From assembly GCA_900465665.1 (NCBI GenBank), contig UBJO01000025.1, forward strand, positions 1-64,000: DNA of 64,000 nucleotides, written 5' to 3'. A program made the translations under genes and the position numbers. Origin of the DNA: Hyphomicrobiales bacterium. Lineage in GTDB: Bacteria; Pseudomonadota; Alphaproteobacteria; Rhizobiales; Rhizobiaceae. Within the stretch, counting starts at the first letter, position 1; every line of letters starts with the position of its first letter. Below, piece after piece: positions 1-8,752 of this stretch. Under the pieces are notes generated by a model. It was not told where the DNA came from. It saw only the letters and a program-made list of their open reading frames with translations, and searched no databases.

Positions 1-1
1 C

Positions 2-1249
2 CTATCTCTCAGGTCGGGCACCCAGGACGCGACTATCCCGCTTCATCTCGATTATCGTTGCCTTCGGGGAGGTAAGCCGGCCCTTGCGTCGTTGCTCGGT
101 TCGTTGGCATCTAGCCTGACTCTAAAAACCTCGGCGAAACTAGATCTGGCCTTGGCCAGTGTCTCCCCACGCCAGAACGCCATCTCCGTGCCATTGCGGG
201 TTGCACGCTCCGTCGCGGAGAATATCGGCCGCCGCGGTGGCGGTGATATAGCGGTCGGCTCGCTTCTGATAGAACTCGGGCAGTCGCACGTCAGGCCCAA
301 GATGGTTGTCGTACGAGCGCCATCGGCTCCGTCCGTCGCCGGTTGCCGCACTGTCGTCGCCGAGGACTTCGGCTTTACCAACACCTCCAGCATCGTGGTC
401 TTGCGAAGCCGTACCGCCATTGGCGAAGGCGCGCTCTCCCGGATCGCGGGACATAACGGCGGCGACGTCAAGAAGCTAACCAAGACCCAGGCAAAGGCTT
501 TTCTGCAAGACCATGTCGCTGACGACGATGTCGAGGTGCTGGAGACCGTGCAGTTCGACGGCCGTGACTTCCTCAAGCGCGTCAGCTCACATGCCGCCAA
601 GGTCGACAGGTTGCGATCGGAGATCGACCGGCTGTACAATCGTCTCGACCGCATCAGGTCGGAGATCAACGTGGTTGCCGATGTCGAGGCAGGAGCGATT
701 ATCCCGGAAGTAGCCGTGATGCCGGACCACCCCCGTTATATGGCGATGCATACGCGCTTCTTCCGTCTGCTGGACGCCGTCGGCCGTCTCAAGGAGGCGC
801 GTCGCGCTGTTTACCGAACCGTGGCGGGGCTGAAGAAATCGTGGTTCGGTTATGTCGCGCAGAGAAAGGCAGACCTCGCCGCGAAGCACGACGCCGTGGT
901 GGTGACGGAAGACCTCGACATCCTGGCGGTGCCGACCGACGATCCGGGCTACAAGGGACGGACCTTCAATAAAATGATCAACAACGGATTGAAGGGGCAG
1001 TACATCCTGCGGTCCAAAAACACACTGACGTGGAGAGCCATTGCCTCGGTCAAGATACCGAGCTTCTACACAAGCAGCACCGACTGGAGAAACGGCAGGA
1101 CCGAGAAGGATCAAAGGCGCGGAACTATCTTCCGGGCGGCATTGGACGGACGCGTCTGGGACGCAGACCTGCATGCCGCCGAGATGATCGGCCGCTACCT
1201 GTTTCTCAAGCCTAAGTCGGAAATCATCAGCGCGGCTTTGGCCGCATAG
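2..1249 (+). CDS. tnpB: TnpB-like RNA-guided nuclease, 5' partial
   Basis: The reading frame is open to the left edge of the window, so the N-terminus lies outside; the first possible internal start is a TTG at 92. Counting from that TTG, the three RuvC motifs are visible: D92 in EDFGFTNT, E273 in VTEDL and the DAD at 357-359 followed by LHAAEMIG. Between motifs II and III, where TnpB normally has a CxxC...CxxC zinc ribbon, this protein reads YTSSTDWRNG...RGTIFRAALDGR with no cysteine at all. The conserved non-coding segment right after the stop and the position inside mcrC fit a mobile IS200/IS605- or IS607-type TnpB element; no tnpA is visible. TnpB is known to use an RNA from its own 3' end to cut DNA. 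Activity is inferred only from the intact acidic triad. Confidence 0.72.
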   Translation, partial: LSLRSGTQDATIPLHLDYRCLRGGKPALASLLGSLASSLTLKTSAKLDLALASVSPRQNAISVPLRVARSVAENIGRRGGGDIAVGSLLIELGQSHVRPKMVVVRAPSAPSVAGCRTVVAEDFGFTNTSSIVVLRSRTAIGEGALSRIAGHNGGDVKKLTKTQAKAFLQDHVADDDVEVLETVQFDGRDFLKRVSSHAAKVDRLRSEIDRLYNRLDRIRSEINVVADVEAGAIIPEVAVMPDHPRYMAMHTRFFRLLDAVGRLKEARRAVYRTVAGLKKSWFGYVAQRKADLAAKHDAVVVTEDLDILAVPTDDPGYKGRTFNKMINNGLKGQYILRSKNTLTWRAIASVKIPSFYTSSTDWRNGRTEKDQRRGTIFRAALDGRVWDADLHAAEMIGRYLFLKPKSEIISAALAA

Positions 1250-1329
1250 TGACAAACGTTTCCCCCTGCCGGAGGTCGTGGCCCCCGGTGGGCGGGAAAG
1301 CCCGGTCCTTCAGGGCCGGGTGTGTTCAC
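1250..1329 (+). ncRNA. omega-RNA-like right end of the TnpB element
   Basis: The 80 bases after the tnpB stop end in a hairpin (stem 1301-1308 with 1313-1320, loop TTCA) followed by TGTGTTCAC. This C/G-rich hairpin ending in TTCAC is the usual right end of tnpB elements, and omega-RNA scaffolds end there. The same segment recurs next to a second tnpB relic at 13067-13144 on the other strand, with compensatory differences in the hairpin, which argues for RNA structure under selection. The scaffold probably begins within the tnpB 3' coding end. The adjoining 1330-1349 would be the guide and is mcrC sequence. Confidence 0.6.
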
Positions 1330-2258
1330 CGCCGAATTCCTTGACTCGGTTCGTCACGCGCTGCAACGGGGTTTTGCGGAGCCATTATCACCGACATGAA
1401 GAAAATCTCGCGGTGATGCGGGGCAAACTTCTGGTTCCGGAAAACCTCAAGAAAAACCTCATCAGGCCAGATAGGTTTCTTGTAGCTTTCGATAAATTCA
1501 CCCAAGACCGTCCCGAGAATAGACTGATCCATTCCGCGCTTGTCGTGACACTTGGGCAGGCCGCAAATCCATCGAACCAGCAGCTTGCCCGGGAATTGCG
1601 GTTCGCGTTCTCCGACCTACCGTTATCCCGTGATCCCGATCGCGACTTTTCGCGCCTCACGCGGCAACGGGGCATGCATCACTACGAAGAGCCCCTCGCC
1701 TGGGCGCGTATGTTGTTGACCGGACTTTCGCCACTTACAGGCGCGGGTGAGCAGAACGCGTCATCCCTCCTTTTCCCGATGGAGGCACTCTTCGAAGCGT
1801 TCGTGGCTAAGCATCTGCGTAGACAGCTCACCCACAACCACGAGCTAAAAGCGCAGAGCGGCTCAAAGCACCTGATGCGGCACAGGGGCAAAGGGATTTT
1901 CCGGATGCGCCCTGACATCATCATTGCGCGCGCGAGGAAAGATATCCTTGTCGCCGATACTAAATGGAAGCTGCTGAACGCCCATGCCGAGTCTGGCGCT
2001 AAGTACTGGCTTTCACAATCAGACCTTTACCAAATGCACGCGTATGGGCACTCATTCCTCAAGTCCGAGGGCCACGTTTTGCTGGTGTACCCACAGTCCG
2101 AACTTTTTTTAGCTCCACTTGAGCCATTTCTCTTCAGTGGACACCCCGATTTGACCCTCTGGGTCCTGCCATTCTCGCTCGAAACCAGGCGTCTTGTCCT
2201 GCCACCCCAAGATCAGCCGCAGGCACTCGAAATGCGTGGCGCGTTCAATTACGCCTAG
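1330..2258 (+). pseudogene. mcrC: mcrC, 3' part, interrupted by the TnpB element
   Basis: McrC is the nuclease subunit of the McrBC modification-dependent restriction system. The frame entering from the TnpB right end reads SLTRFV...YHRHEENLAVMRGKLLV, then the McrC-typical FDKFTQDRPENRLIHSAL, and ends in a PD-(D/E)xK nuclease core: MRPDIII followed by VADTKWK about 12 residues later. Roughly 310 residues remain, against about 350-430 in complete McrC; the N-terminal part must lie left of the TnpB element, outside the window. An ATG-type start at 1278 exists but lies inside the element's RNA end, so it is not the native start. No mcrB is visible. The downstream gene points the other way and overlaps the last 4 bases. 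Confidence 0.8.
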
Positions 2259-3088
2259 ACGCCGCTCGGCGCGAAACGCGTTGTCACAAGCCGTGCGGAG
2301 AAATCCAAGGCAAAACCAATGATACCGATCGCTATCACCCCAGCCATCAGCTCGGAGTATGCCAGGCGGTCCCGGGTATCGAGAATGAAGTAGCCCAAAC
2401 CTGCTTGCACACCCAGCATTTCGCACGGAACCAGTACGATCCAGCAAATTCCTATCGCCAGGCGAACGCCGGTCAGCACGTGACCAACCGTACCCGGTAT
2501 GATGACATGAAAAAGGACCTCGGTCCGCGTCGCGGCGAGGCTGCGAGCCAATAATAGCCAATGCGGATCGAGTTGCCGGACGCCAGCGACGGTATTGAGC
2601 ATAATTGGCCAGACCGCGGCAAAGGCCAGGAGAAACTGAATAGGGGCGTCTCCGATACCAAACACCATCACGGCGATTGGCATCCACGATAGTGGAGATA
2701 TCATCCTTAGTAGCTGGAACGCCGGTGTTGTCGCCGCTTCCGCAGACCGGGAAATTCCGACCACTATCCCAACAGGCACGCCTACGAGCAACGCCCCGGC
2801 CAACCCTATTAGAACCCGCTTCAGACTGACCGCAATGTGGGTCCATAGATCTTGACCAACCGCGAGACCGGCCAATGCTGGCAAGGCACTTGCGGGTGAA
2901 AAACGCCTCGCGAAGCTGTCTTGCGGGGTTAAAACGTCAGTTGAGGCCCACCAAGCTATTAAAAGCAGGAAGATTCCAACGCTCCCCAATGCGATGGCGA
3001 CGAACAGGTCCAGGCGGAGTGTCGGGTTTCGCTTCCTGCTCTCGATGGCAGGGCGGCTGCTCGGAGGGTTTTCAGTCATAACTGTCAA
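2255..3088 (-). CDS. ABC transporter permease, sulfonate/taurine type (SsuC/TauC family)
   Basis: A 277-residue integral membrane protein with about six hydrophobic segments and the binding-protein-dependent transport signature around residues 180-215 (RSLAATRTEVLFHVIIPGTVGHVLTGVRLAIGI), which contacts the ATPase. It is the last gene of a leftward operon and its ATG overlaps the stop of the binding-protein gene by 4 bases (ATGA), indicating translational coupling. The family imports sulfonates, taurine, nitrate or related organic ions; the flavoenzyme upstream in the operon suggests an organosulfur or similar substrate, but the real substrate cannot be read from sequence. Confidence 0.85.
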   Translation of the reverse strand: MTVMTENPPSSRPAIESRKRNPTLRLDLFVAIALGSVGIFLLLIAWWASTDVLTPQDSFARRFSPASALPALAGLAVGQDLWTHIAVSLKRVLIGLAGALLVGVPVGIVVGISRSAEAATTPAFQLLRMISPLSWMPIAVMVFGIGDAPIQFLLAFAAVWPIMLNTVAGVRQLDPHWLLLARSLAATRTEVLFHVIIPGTVGHVLTGVRLAIGICWIVLVPCEMLGVQAGLGYFILDTRDRLAYSELMAGVIAIGIIGFALDFSARLVTTRFAPSGV

Positions 3089-4278
3089 ACTTGCAAGACT
3101 TCAGTTCGAAAGTAAGAATCCGGCAGACCGAACGCTTTCAGTCCGCCGTTGGCTTCGAGCGCTGCCTTAACAAATCGATCGTCGACGAGGTCGGTAGCGG
3201 CAAACACAGGGTCGAGGTTGTCCAGAAACGCCCGGTCGCCCTCCACCGTTGTTTCCTTCAGGAGCTTCACCAGCGCTTCCGTGTATGTCGGGAATGGATA
3301 TGGTTGGAAGTCGATCCGTTGGTTTCGCCATTCGGGGTGACGTATCGCACCCGTGGAAACATATTGATCGATGTCGTTCGCAACAGGAGTCAGTACTCGC
3401 TGCAGAACCTCCAGTTTGTGGGGCGTATACTTCTGCTCGTTCGACGATGACAGCAATTGAGCGGTTTCGCCTCGATTGTCACGAGTCCAGAGTTGAGCCT
3501 TGACCATGGCGTTGACGACTTTCTGAGACCACTCGGGTCGCTCAGTGAGATCAGCCTCGTTCATGAAGACGACGCAGCATGCGTGATCTTTCCAGACGTC
3601 GCCCGTGAAACGGAGAACCTTTCCGACGTGATTGAGCTCAGCGGCCGCGTTGAAGGGTTCCGCTACTATGTAGCCGGCGATTTGTCCCGCGGCGAGCGCG
3701 GGTACCATGTCAGATGGAGCCATGATCACAAGGCTCACCTCGTCGGAAGCGATAGAGCCTGTTGCCCGGGTCACCACCTTCAGTCCATTGTCTCTCAGCA
3801 GCTTCTGCAGGACCACATTGTGGATTGAGTACCAATAGGGCACGGCGACTTTCTTCCCACCCAGATCGCGAACTGAGTTTATCTCATTCCCGACACTCAG
3901 GCCCGACCCGCTCGTATGGTTCCAAGCGACGATTTTCGCCGGCGTTTTGCTGCCGTAACGCGCCCAGATCGTGATTGGGGACAGAAGGTGCACCACGTTC
4001 ACCTGCCCCGCCAGGAACGCTTCAACGATCTGAGACCACCCACGGAACATCACAGGCTTCTCTACTTCGAGCCCCTCCGCCTGGAAGAATCCCTTGCCGT
4101 GCGCGACCAGTAGCGGTGTTGCGTCCGTGATCGGAAGGTAACCGATCCGGACAGGATCGTTTGCCGAACGAGCTCGGGCGGCGCGGGCGTTGAGCAGCGG
4201 CAGGGCTCCGGCGGCGGTCAGCAATGCGGCAATCTTGACTACGTCCCGTCGCGAAAAAAGCGAGTCTTCAGTCGGCAT
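3085..4278 (-). CDS. ABC transporter substrate-binding protein, NrtA/SsuA type
   Basis: A 397-residue periplasmic binding protein. The N-terminus carries SRRDVVKIAALLTAAGALPLLNARAARA, a twin-arginine type export signal with a likely cleavage after ARA near residue 35. The body has the features of the NMT1/SsuA-like family: RIGYLPITDATPLLVAHGKGFF near the start, then GGKKVAVPYWYSIHN in the middle. At almost 400 residues it resembles the NrtA/CmpA subgroup more than the shorter SsuA proteins. An AAAGG ribosome site precedes the ATG; only 11 bases separate it from the ATPase gene, consistent with one transcript. Confidence 0.85.
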   Translation of the reverse strand: MPTEDSLFSRRDVVKIAALLTAAGALPLLNARAARARSANDPVRIGYLPITDATPLLVAHGKGFFQAEGLEVEKPVMFRGWSQIVEAFLAGQVNVVHLLSPITIWARYGSKTPAKIVAWNHTSGSGLSVGNEINSVRDLGGKKVAVPYWYSIHNVVLQKLLRDNGLKVVTRATGSIASDEVSLVIMAPSDMVPALAAGQIAGYIVAEPFNAAAELNHVGKVLRFTGDVWKDHACCVVFMNEADLTERPEWSQKVVNAMVKAQLWTRDNRGETAQLLSSSNEQKYTPHKLEVLQRVLTPVANDIDQYVSTGAIRHPEWRNQRIDFQPYPFPTYTEALVKLLKETTVEGDRAFLDNLDPVFAATDLVDDRFVKAALEANGGLKAFGLPDSYFRTEVLQV

Positions 4279-4289
4279 CTTTCAACCTT

Positions 4290-5066
4290 TCAATGGCGAC
4301 GCATCGCGTCACGAAGTCTGGAAACGATCTCGACACGCAACGCGCCGAATTCTACGGGGTAATCGAGCCTGGGAGCCGGGACACGGACTTTCCACTCACC
4401 TACGCAGTGTGCAGGCGCGCCGCCCAGGAGAATGACGCGATCTGATACGAGTATCGCCTCGTCGATATCGTGGGTGACAAGCACAGCTGCGGTTCTGTAT
4501 TCGTTGACCACCCGGATCAGCAGCTCCTGCATCTCGGTTCGGGTCACTTCGTCGAGCGCTCCAAAAGGTTCATCCAGCAGCAGAACGTCTGGACGACGGG
4601 CGAGACACCTGGCGAGCGAAACCCTTTGGGCCATGCCGCCCGACAACGCGCTAACTTTCATGCCGCGAGAATCGGCTAGGCCGACGTCTCTGATGGCGGC
4701 GGCAACACGGCTGGAAAGGTCTGCTTTCGGCTGTCGTGGCTGGCGTCGGAAATCAAGACCAAAGCCCACGTTTCCCTCAAGATCGAGCCACGGTAGGAGG
4801 CACGGATTTTGAAATGCAATCGCCAGCCTTGGATTGACCCCTGATATTTCCAGCCCCCCGGTCTCGACGGTCCCTGTTTCGGGGGTATGCAGCCCGCCGA
4901 GGACGCGCAAGAGGGAGGATTTGCCGACACCACTGGGCCCTAGAATTGAAACGATTTCACCAGCGGCGAGATCCAGGCTGAAACCTTGCAATACTGCAAC
5001 CTCGGACCCAGGATAGCGAAGGCCGATATCCTTGGCCCGTAGAGAGTGGGTGGGAGCGAGGTTCAA
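4290..5066 (-). CDS. ABC transporter ATPase, SsuB/TauB type
   Basis: Contains Walker A GPSGVGKSS, Q-loop region FQNPCLLPWLDLEGNVGFGL, signature LSGGMAQRVSLARCLA, Walker B VLLLDEPFGALDEVTR and the switch histidine in LVTHDIDEA. I choose a TTG start at 5066 instead of the longer ATG at 5150: the TTG overlaps the upstream stop as TTGA and is preceded by the strong ribosome site AAGGTGAGG, whereas the ATG lies 87 bases inside the flavoenzyme gene and adds residues unlike the family. The protein would be 258 residues, the usual size. It powers import through the permease at 2255-3088. Confidence 0.85.
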   Translation of the reverse strand: MNLAPTHSLRAKDIGLRYPGSEVAVLQGFSLDLAAGEIVSILGPSGVGKSSLLRVLGGLHTPETGTVETGGLEISGVNPRLAIAFQNPCLLPWLDLEGNVGFGLDFRRQPRQPKADLSSRVAAAIRDVGLADSRGMKVSALSGGMAQRVSLARCLARRPDVLLLDEPFGALDEVTRTEMQELLIRVVNEYRTAAVLVTHDIDEAILVSDRVILLGGAPAHCVGEWKVRVPAPRLDYPVEFGALRVEIVSRLRDAMRRH

Positions 5067-6139
5067 GCGGCCGACCTCACCTTCTGAAGAGCGGCCTTGA
5101 GCTGCACTATACTTGGCGTGATAATCGGCACAAAGGCCGCCTCTCGCCATCTGCGTCCGAAGCCGGATCCGACTGTTGTAAGATATGCCTTTCCACCTGT
5201 GGCCTGAAGCTCGAGCGATACTGCTTCCGCTACAATTGACGCCAGCTCGATTCTAATCTCGAACAGGCCCGCCACATTGTTCTCGAATTGTCGGGTTTTC
5301 AGGCCATCGAACAGAAGGTTCTCGGCGCGCGCGAGGCGCTGGTTTGCGAACGTGATTGGCTGCGCGAGAATCCCCCTGCCCGCACCTAGTGCCTCGGAGG
5401 CTTCCCTGAGGCACCGACGAGCCAAGCCGACAGACATGCCACATTGCAGGCCGACGAACGCGGGGCGGACACGTGGAAGCCACTCGGCTGCGTTGTCGGC
5501 GATTACCCTGCGAGAGTCCAAATTGACCTCCGAGAGTTTGATGGCGGCAGTGTTGGAAGAACGCATGCCCATGAGAGGAAGATCGGCAGACCGCTCCAGT
5601 CCATGGTCGTCACTAGAGAATGACGCCACGAAAGTGGGCTGTCCGTCCCGTCGATCGACCGCCGCCGCGACCTTGAAGCCTTCCACCCGCAAGTTCGTCA
5701 CCCACGGCATCTTGCCGTCCACGACGAGTTGGTTTCCATGTGAAGTGGCGGTGATTTGAAGTGGCTCCAGGCCCGCCAAAGACTTCATGGCGTTCGACAA
5801 ACCTGTTGCGCCCGCGATTTTGCCGCTCAACAATCCGGCCAATTCGCTTTCGCGAAGGCTTTCGTTGGTGCTCTGGAGAAGGAATTCAATATAGGCGCGA
5901 TGCCCCCAAAGCACAAAGGATGCCGCAAGCGAGCGTTCGGCGACAGCGCTGATCGCCCTCACCCCATCAGTCGTGTCGCCACCCGCTCCCCCCAGGTCCC
6001 GTGGAACACCAGCGCGAGCGAAACCGCCTTCAGCAATCCGAGGCAGCACATCGGCGGCAAGAGTGCTTTCGAGGTCGAGATCTTCAGCATTCGCCTCAAT
6101 CCACCGTTCGATCTCAAGGAATTCTCTCGCGGCCGTCAT
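5063..6139 (-). CDS. Acyl-CoA-dehydrogenase-type flavoenzyme
   Basis: A 358-residue member of the acyl-CoA dehydrogenase superfamily. The N-terminal helical part has GVPRDLGGAGGDTTDGVRAISAVAER, the middle beta part carries TGLSNAMKSLAG and MPWVTNLRVEGFKVAAA, and the C-terminal helices include QATGGKAYLTTVGSGFGRRWREA. In operons with SsuABC/TauABC-like transporters, such proteins are often flavin-dependent monooxygenases or desulfurisation enzymes (SfnC/DszC-like) and not beta-oxidation enzymes; that assignment here is inference from context. The start overlaps the AhpD-like stop by 4 bases (ATGA), and its own stop overlaps the ATPase start. Confidence 0.75.
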   Translation of the reverse strand: MTAAREFLEIERWIEANAEDLDLESTLAADVLPRIAEGGFARAGVPRDLGGAGGDTTDGVRAISAVAERSLAASFVLWGHRAYIEFLLQSTNESLRESELAGLLSGKIAGATGLSNAMKSLAGLEPLQITATSHGNQLVVDGKMPWVTNLRVEGFKVAAAVDRRDGQPTFVASFSSDDHGLERSADLPLMGMRSSNTAAIKLSEVNLDSRRVIADNAAEWLPRVRPAFVGLQCGMSVGLARRCLREASEALGAGRGILAQPITFANQRLARAENLLFDGLKTRQFENNVAGLFEIRIELASIVAEAVSLELQATGGKAYLTTVGSGFGRRWREAAFVPIITPSIVQLKAALQKVRSAA

Positions 6140-6720
6140 TCCGTAAGTCCTGCGGTTTCGCGCTTCCAGCTATATGGCTCGAGTTCCGGGTTCAGCGGCG
6201 GCTGCGCGAGATTGTTGGCGAAATTGCAGAGCGTTGCCAGGCTAACTCCCAACACCACCTCAAGCGCGCTCTGGTCAGAGAATCCGGCGCGGTGAAAGGC
6301 GGAGATTTCCTCAGCGCTGACATCACCGCGAGTTGCTATTACCGCCTGCGTGAAGCGTGCGACAGCATTGAGACGATTGTCCGGGACCAATCCTTTCGAC
6401 CGCAAGGCATTGACTATAGCGGGATCAAGTTTCGCCTTCTTGTAGGCGACCGCGGTATGCCCGGCTACACAGAAGCCACAGCCATGGACGACGGCCGCAG
6501 TAATCTGTACCGCCTCGCGCTCCGCCAACGTCAAAGACGCGCGTGCGTTGATCTCTCCCACTGTCACATATGTCTCGAGCGCAACCGGCGCGTTTGCGAG
6601 CACCCTCAGAAGGTTCGGCAGGAACCCACTGTTCTTCTCCGCTGCAGCTAGTCGATCGGTAGCGTCAGTGGGAGCGTCATCGATAGTGCGCAGTGGCAGT
6701 CTGGACATGTCAGTCCTCAT
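6136..6720 (-). CDS. Carboxymuconolactone decarboxylase / AhpD-like protein
   Basis: First gene of the leftward transporter operon. The core CMD motif is HGCGFCVAGHTAVAYKKAKLD, with the CxxC pair and following His used as the thiol redox centre in AhpD-type peroxidase partners. At 194 residues it has the usual size of the single-domain family. Either the ATG at 6720 or the ATG at 6708 (which has AGGA five bases upstream) could be the start. It may protect the reduced-flavin chemistry of the next gene from peroxide; this is inference. The 220 bases upstream show no obvious operator beyond a GTATCCTAT half site near 6770. Confidence 0.75.
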   Translation of the reverse strand: MRTDMSRLPLRTIDDAPTDATDRLAAAEKNSGFLPNLLRVLANAPVALETYVTVGEINARASLTLAEREAVQITAAVVHGCGFCVAGHTAVAYKKAKLDPAIVNALRSKGLVPDNRLNAVARFTQAVIATRGDVSAEEISAFHRAGFSDQSALEVVLGVSLATLCNFANNLAQPPLNPELEPYSWKRETAGLTE

Positions 6721-6944
6721 CTGTGGCGGATATCCAATCCTTGTATGTCAGCGTCGAACCCGTGGGCAGGTATCCTATGGTTTGCCATCGTGACGTCCGA
6801 TAGAGACATCCAGCACCACTGGATCGCCTCCCGCTTACCGCACATCTTCAATCGATGCTTTAAGGTAATTAAACTGGATCGATGATTATCATGCTCACGG
6901 TTTCCAATTAGGCTGATCGCGTTCCCGCATAATGGACGACGGCG

Positions 6945-7145
6945 ATGTTAGAAAAAACCACTCCGATCAAGATCATCCGCGCGACTTTGGACGCGTTTTG
7001 CGACGAACATAAACTCTCGATAGGATCGCCAGCGGCATTGGATGCCGCAAGAACGGGCCTCGCTTTAGGCGCAGCCAACGAATACACCGCCACAGAGTTG
7101 TTGGCCGCCGTCGACCGCTGGTATCGCGAAGCCAACTACAGTTAG
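6945..7145 (+). CDS. Small hypothetical protein
   Basis: A 66-residue acidic, helical, soluble protein (ATLDAFCDEHKLSIGSPAALDAARTGLALGAANEYTATELLAAVDRWYREA). Composition and codon use look like real coding sequence, and the opposite-strand frames are poorer. I do not recognise the family. It is divergent from the sulfonate-type operon, 224 bases from its first start. The ribosome site is weak. Confidence 0.5.
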   Translation: MLEKTTPIKIIRATLDAFCDEHKLSIGSPAALDAARTGLALGAANEYTATELLAAVDRWYREANYS

Positions 7146-7217
7146 GCTGAGGCACTGGCCTCGTCACCACCGAGGTTAGAATTTTTGAGCACGTAAGCAG
7201 GGAAGCGAGAATACGTA

Positions 7218-7598
7218 ATGAGAATTGCAATGCGTTCCGCGGCGGCAATTCGTCGTGCACAACTACTATATCCTGGCAAAAGCCTTCCACTGTCACAGGA
7301 GACCCCGACTGATCGAGCCCTAGACCTCACTTGGTGGGTCACAAATCCACAGAGCGAAAGTTCGCGCAGCGAAAGGCACTTCGGCGCGCTAACCCTATAT
7401 CTGGAACTCGCGCGCAGTTCGCGAATAGCTTTGCCAGCTTTCACTTTTCCTGCCCGCTTCGACTTTGATGACAGTACAATGCGCCCAGACAAAGGTGTGA
7501 TGAAGGTCTTCATCGACGAAGGTTTGATAGCCGGCCGCATGATGGGGGCGCAACTTGTCTTTGACGTCACTGACGCCGGCCGCGCTTACCTAGAGTAA
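7218..7598 (+). CDS. Hypothetical protein with winged-helix-like C-terminus
   Basis: Encodes up to 126 residues; an ATG at 7230 is an alternative start. The C-terminal third (GVMKVFIDEGLIAGRMMGAQLVFDVTDAGRAYLE) has the rhythm of a small winged-helix: a helix, a turn and a beta wing ending in TDAGRAYL, as in many small DNA-binding or antirepressor-like proteins. No named family is recognised and no function is proposed. It follows the 66-residue gene by 72 bases on the same strand. Confidence 0.45.
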   Translation: MRIAMRSAAAIRRAQLLYPGKSLPLSQETPTDRALDLTWWVTNPQSESSRSERHFGALTLYLELARSSRIALPAFTFPARFDFDDSTMRPDKGVMKVFIDEGLIAGRMMGAQLVFDVTDAGRAYLE

Positions 7599-7935
7599 CC
7601 CCGGACCGCCGCGGGCGCGAAGAATAGTCTGCCTCAGACACGGCTGAGACCGACAGCGGCAAGTGCATTGAGAAGACCGCCGAAAGCCCAATGGCGCGGT
7701 GTCCCTCGCGTAAGTCGAATGTAAAGTGGTTTCCGCCCGTCACCTGCAACCAGTGCCAACTGCTGCCTGGTAAGTCTACGGGAAAGGGCATCGGGGCGGC
7801 AAACCATTCGTCCGTCCGGAAATAGCGCTTATGTCCGCTTGCAATAAAAAGAGCGTCCGGCTAATCAACTGATATCGCTTTCAATTTTCATAGAGACGAC
7901 GAGCGGATTTATCCAGTTCCGGAGCCGGAGGTAAG
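7599..7935. other. Intergenic gap without a supported gene
   Basis: About 340 bases. Short frames on both strands have no family resemblance or ribosome site. The last 20 bases hold GGAGCCGGAGGTAAG, the ribosome site of the next gene. Nothing else was seen. Confidence 0.5.
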
Positions 7936-8634
7936 ATGCTGCGAGACAGGAGCTGGGCTCTTTCAAGACGAGAACAAGCGTTTTTCGAGTCCAACGGCGA
8001 TGCGAGCGACGACCTTCGCGATAGCTGGTCTATGGAGTACGAGACCTTAACGGTGCGCTGCCGACGTTCCAGGTACTGCACCGAGGACCTCGACCCATTT
8101 AAAATGAGATTCGTCGAGTTTCGGTTCTTCCAAGCTGATCAGCTTGTATCCGTAGCAGCGTTGAGGGAGTGGGCGCTGGCCGAGCCCGCGCTAGTCGACA
8201 ACGCTCTTTTTGTCGATGCCGCGGATTCACTCTCGCAGACCGATTACGAAATGGCGGAGTTTGTTGCCAGCGTATGGGACGACGACGATCACCCGCTGGA
8301 ATACGGACATATTGTTCACTTTGATCGGCTTTCTATCCCCCGGCCTCACCCTTGGATTTGGGATGCGCTTTCCTCAGCTTTGACACGTCAGTTCGCCAAG
8401 AGGCAGTCACTCCTGGTAGTCAAGGCGTTTCCATTGGAGTTTGAAGGTCGGCGGGAGGACTCGTCTGGAACTGATAACACCCACCATCCAGCCTTTGTAA
8501 AGCGGCAGGCAGCAATGCGGAGGCACTATATGAGTAAGCTTGGGGTGCGAAACATGAGCGGCGACGGGAGCGGATGGATGTGGCGGACAGTACGCGGGCC
8601 GGAGCCGGATGTTGAAAGGACTCGCCAACGGTAG
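7936..8634 (+). CDS. Hypothetical protein, possibly GNAT-like
   Basis: A 232-residue soluble protein started by an ATG behind a strong GGAGGT site. The second half (HFDRLSIPRPHPWIWDALSSALTRQFAKRQSLLVVKAFPLEFEG, then RQAAMRRHYMSKLGVRNM) follows the order strand, helix, strand, then a helix before a Y-x-x-LG-V segment seen in GNAT acetyltransferases, but the canonical Q/RxxGxG/A acetyl-CoA loop is not present. The GNAT idea is therefore weak. The N-terminal 90 residues resemble nothing I know. Confidence 0.45.
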   Translation: MLRDRSWALSRREQAFFESNGDASDDLRDSWSMEYETLTVRCRRSRYCTEDLDPFKMRFVEFRFFQADQLVSVAALREWALAEPALVDNALFVDAADSLSQTDYEMAEFVASVWDDDDHPLEYGHIVHFDRLSIPRPHPWIWDALSSALTRQFAKRQSLLVVKAFPLEFEGRREDSSGTDNTHHPAFVKRQAAMRRHYMSKLGVRNMSGDGSGWMWRTVRGPEPDVERTRQR

Positions 8635-8752
8635 CCGCCACTGCAACGTCTCTGGTGCCTATTCCCGGAGGCGACCTTAGAGGAGCCGCAGGCAATCAAT
8701 TCGCCTAAAACCTTCTTGAACGCCCAGGCTGTCAGCCGCTGACGGAAACGCC

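Noticed and set aside
92..669. Long leftward frame opposite the TnpB gene
   Set aside because: Shadow of the rightward gene, which has the conserved RuvC motifs; the leftward protein has no family features.
5066..5150. N-terminal 28-residue extension of the ATPase
   Set aside because: Lies inside the upstream gene and lacks a ribosome site, while the TTG start is well placed.
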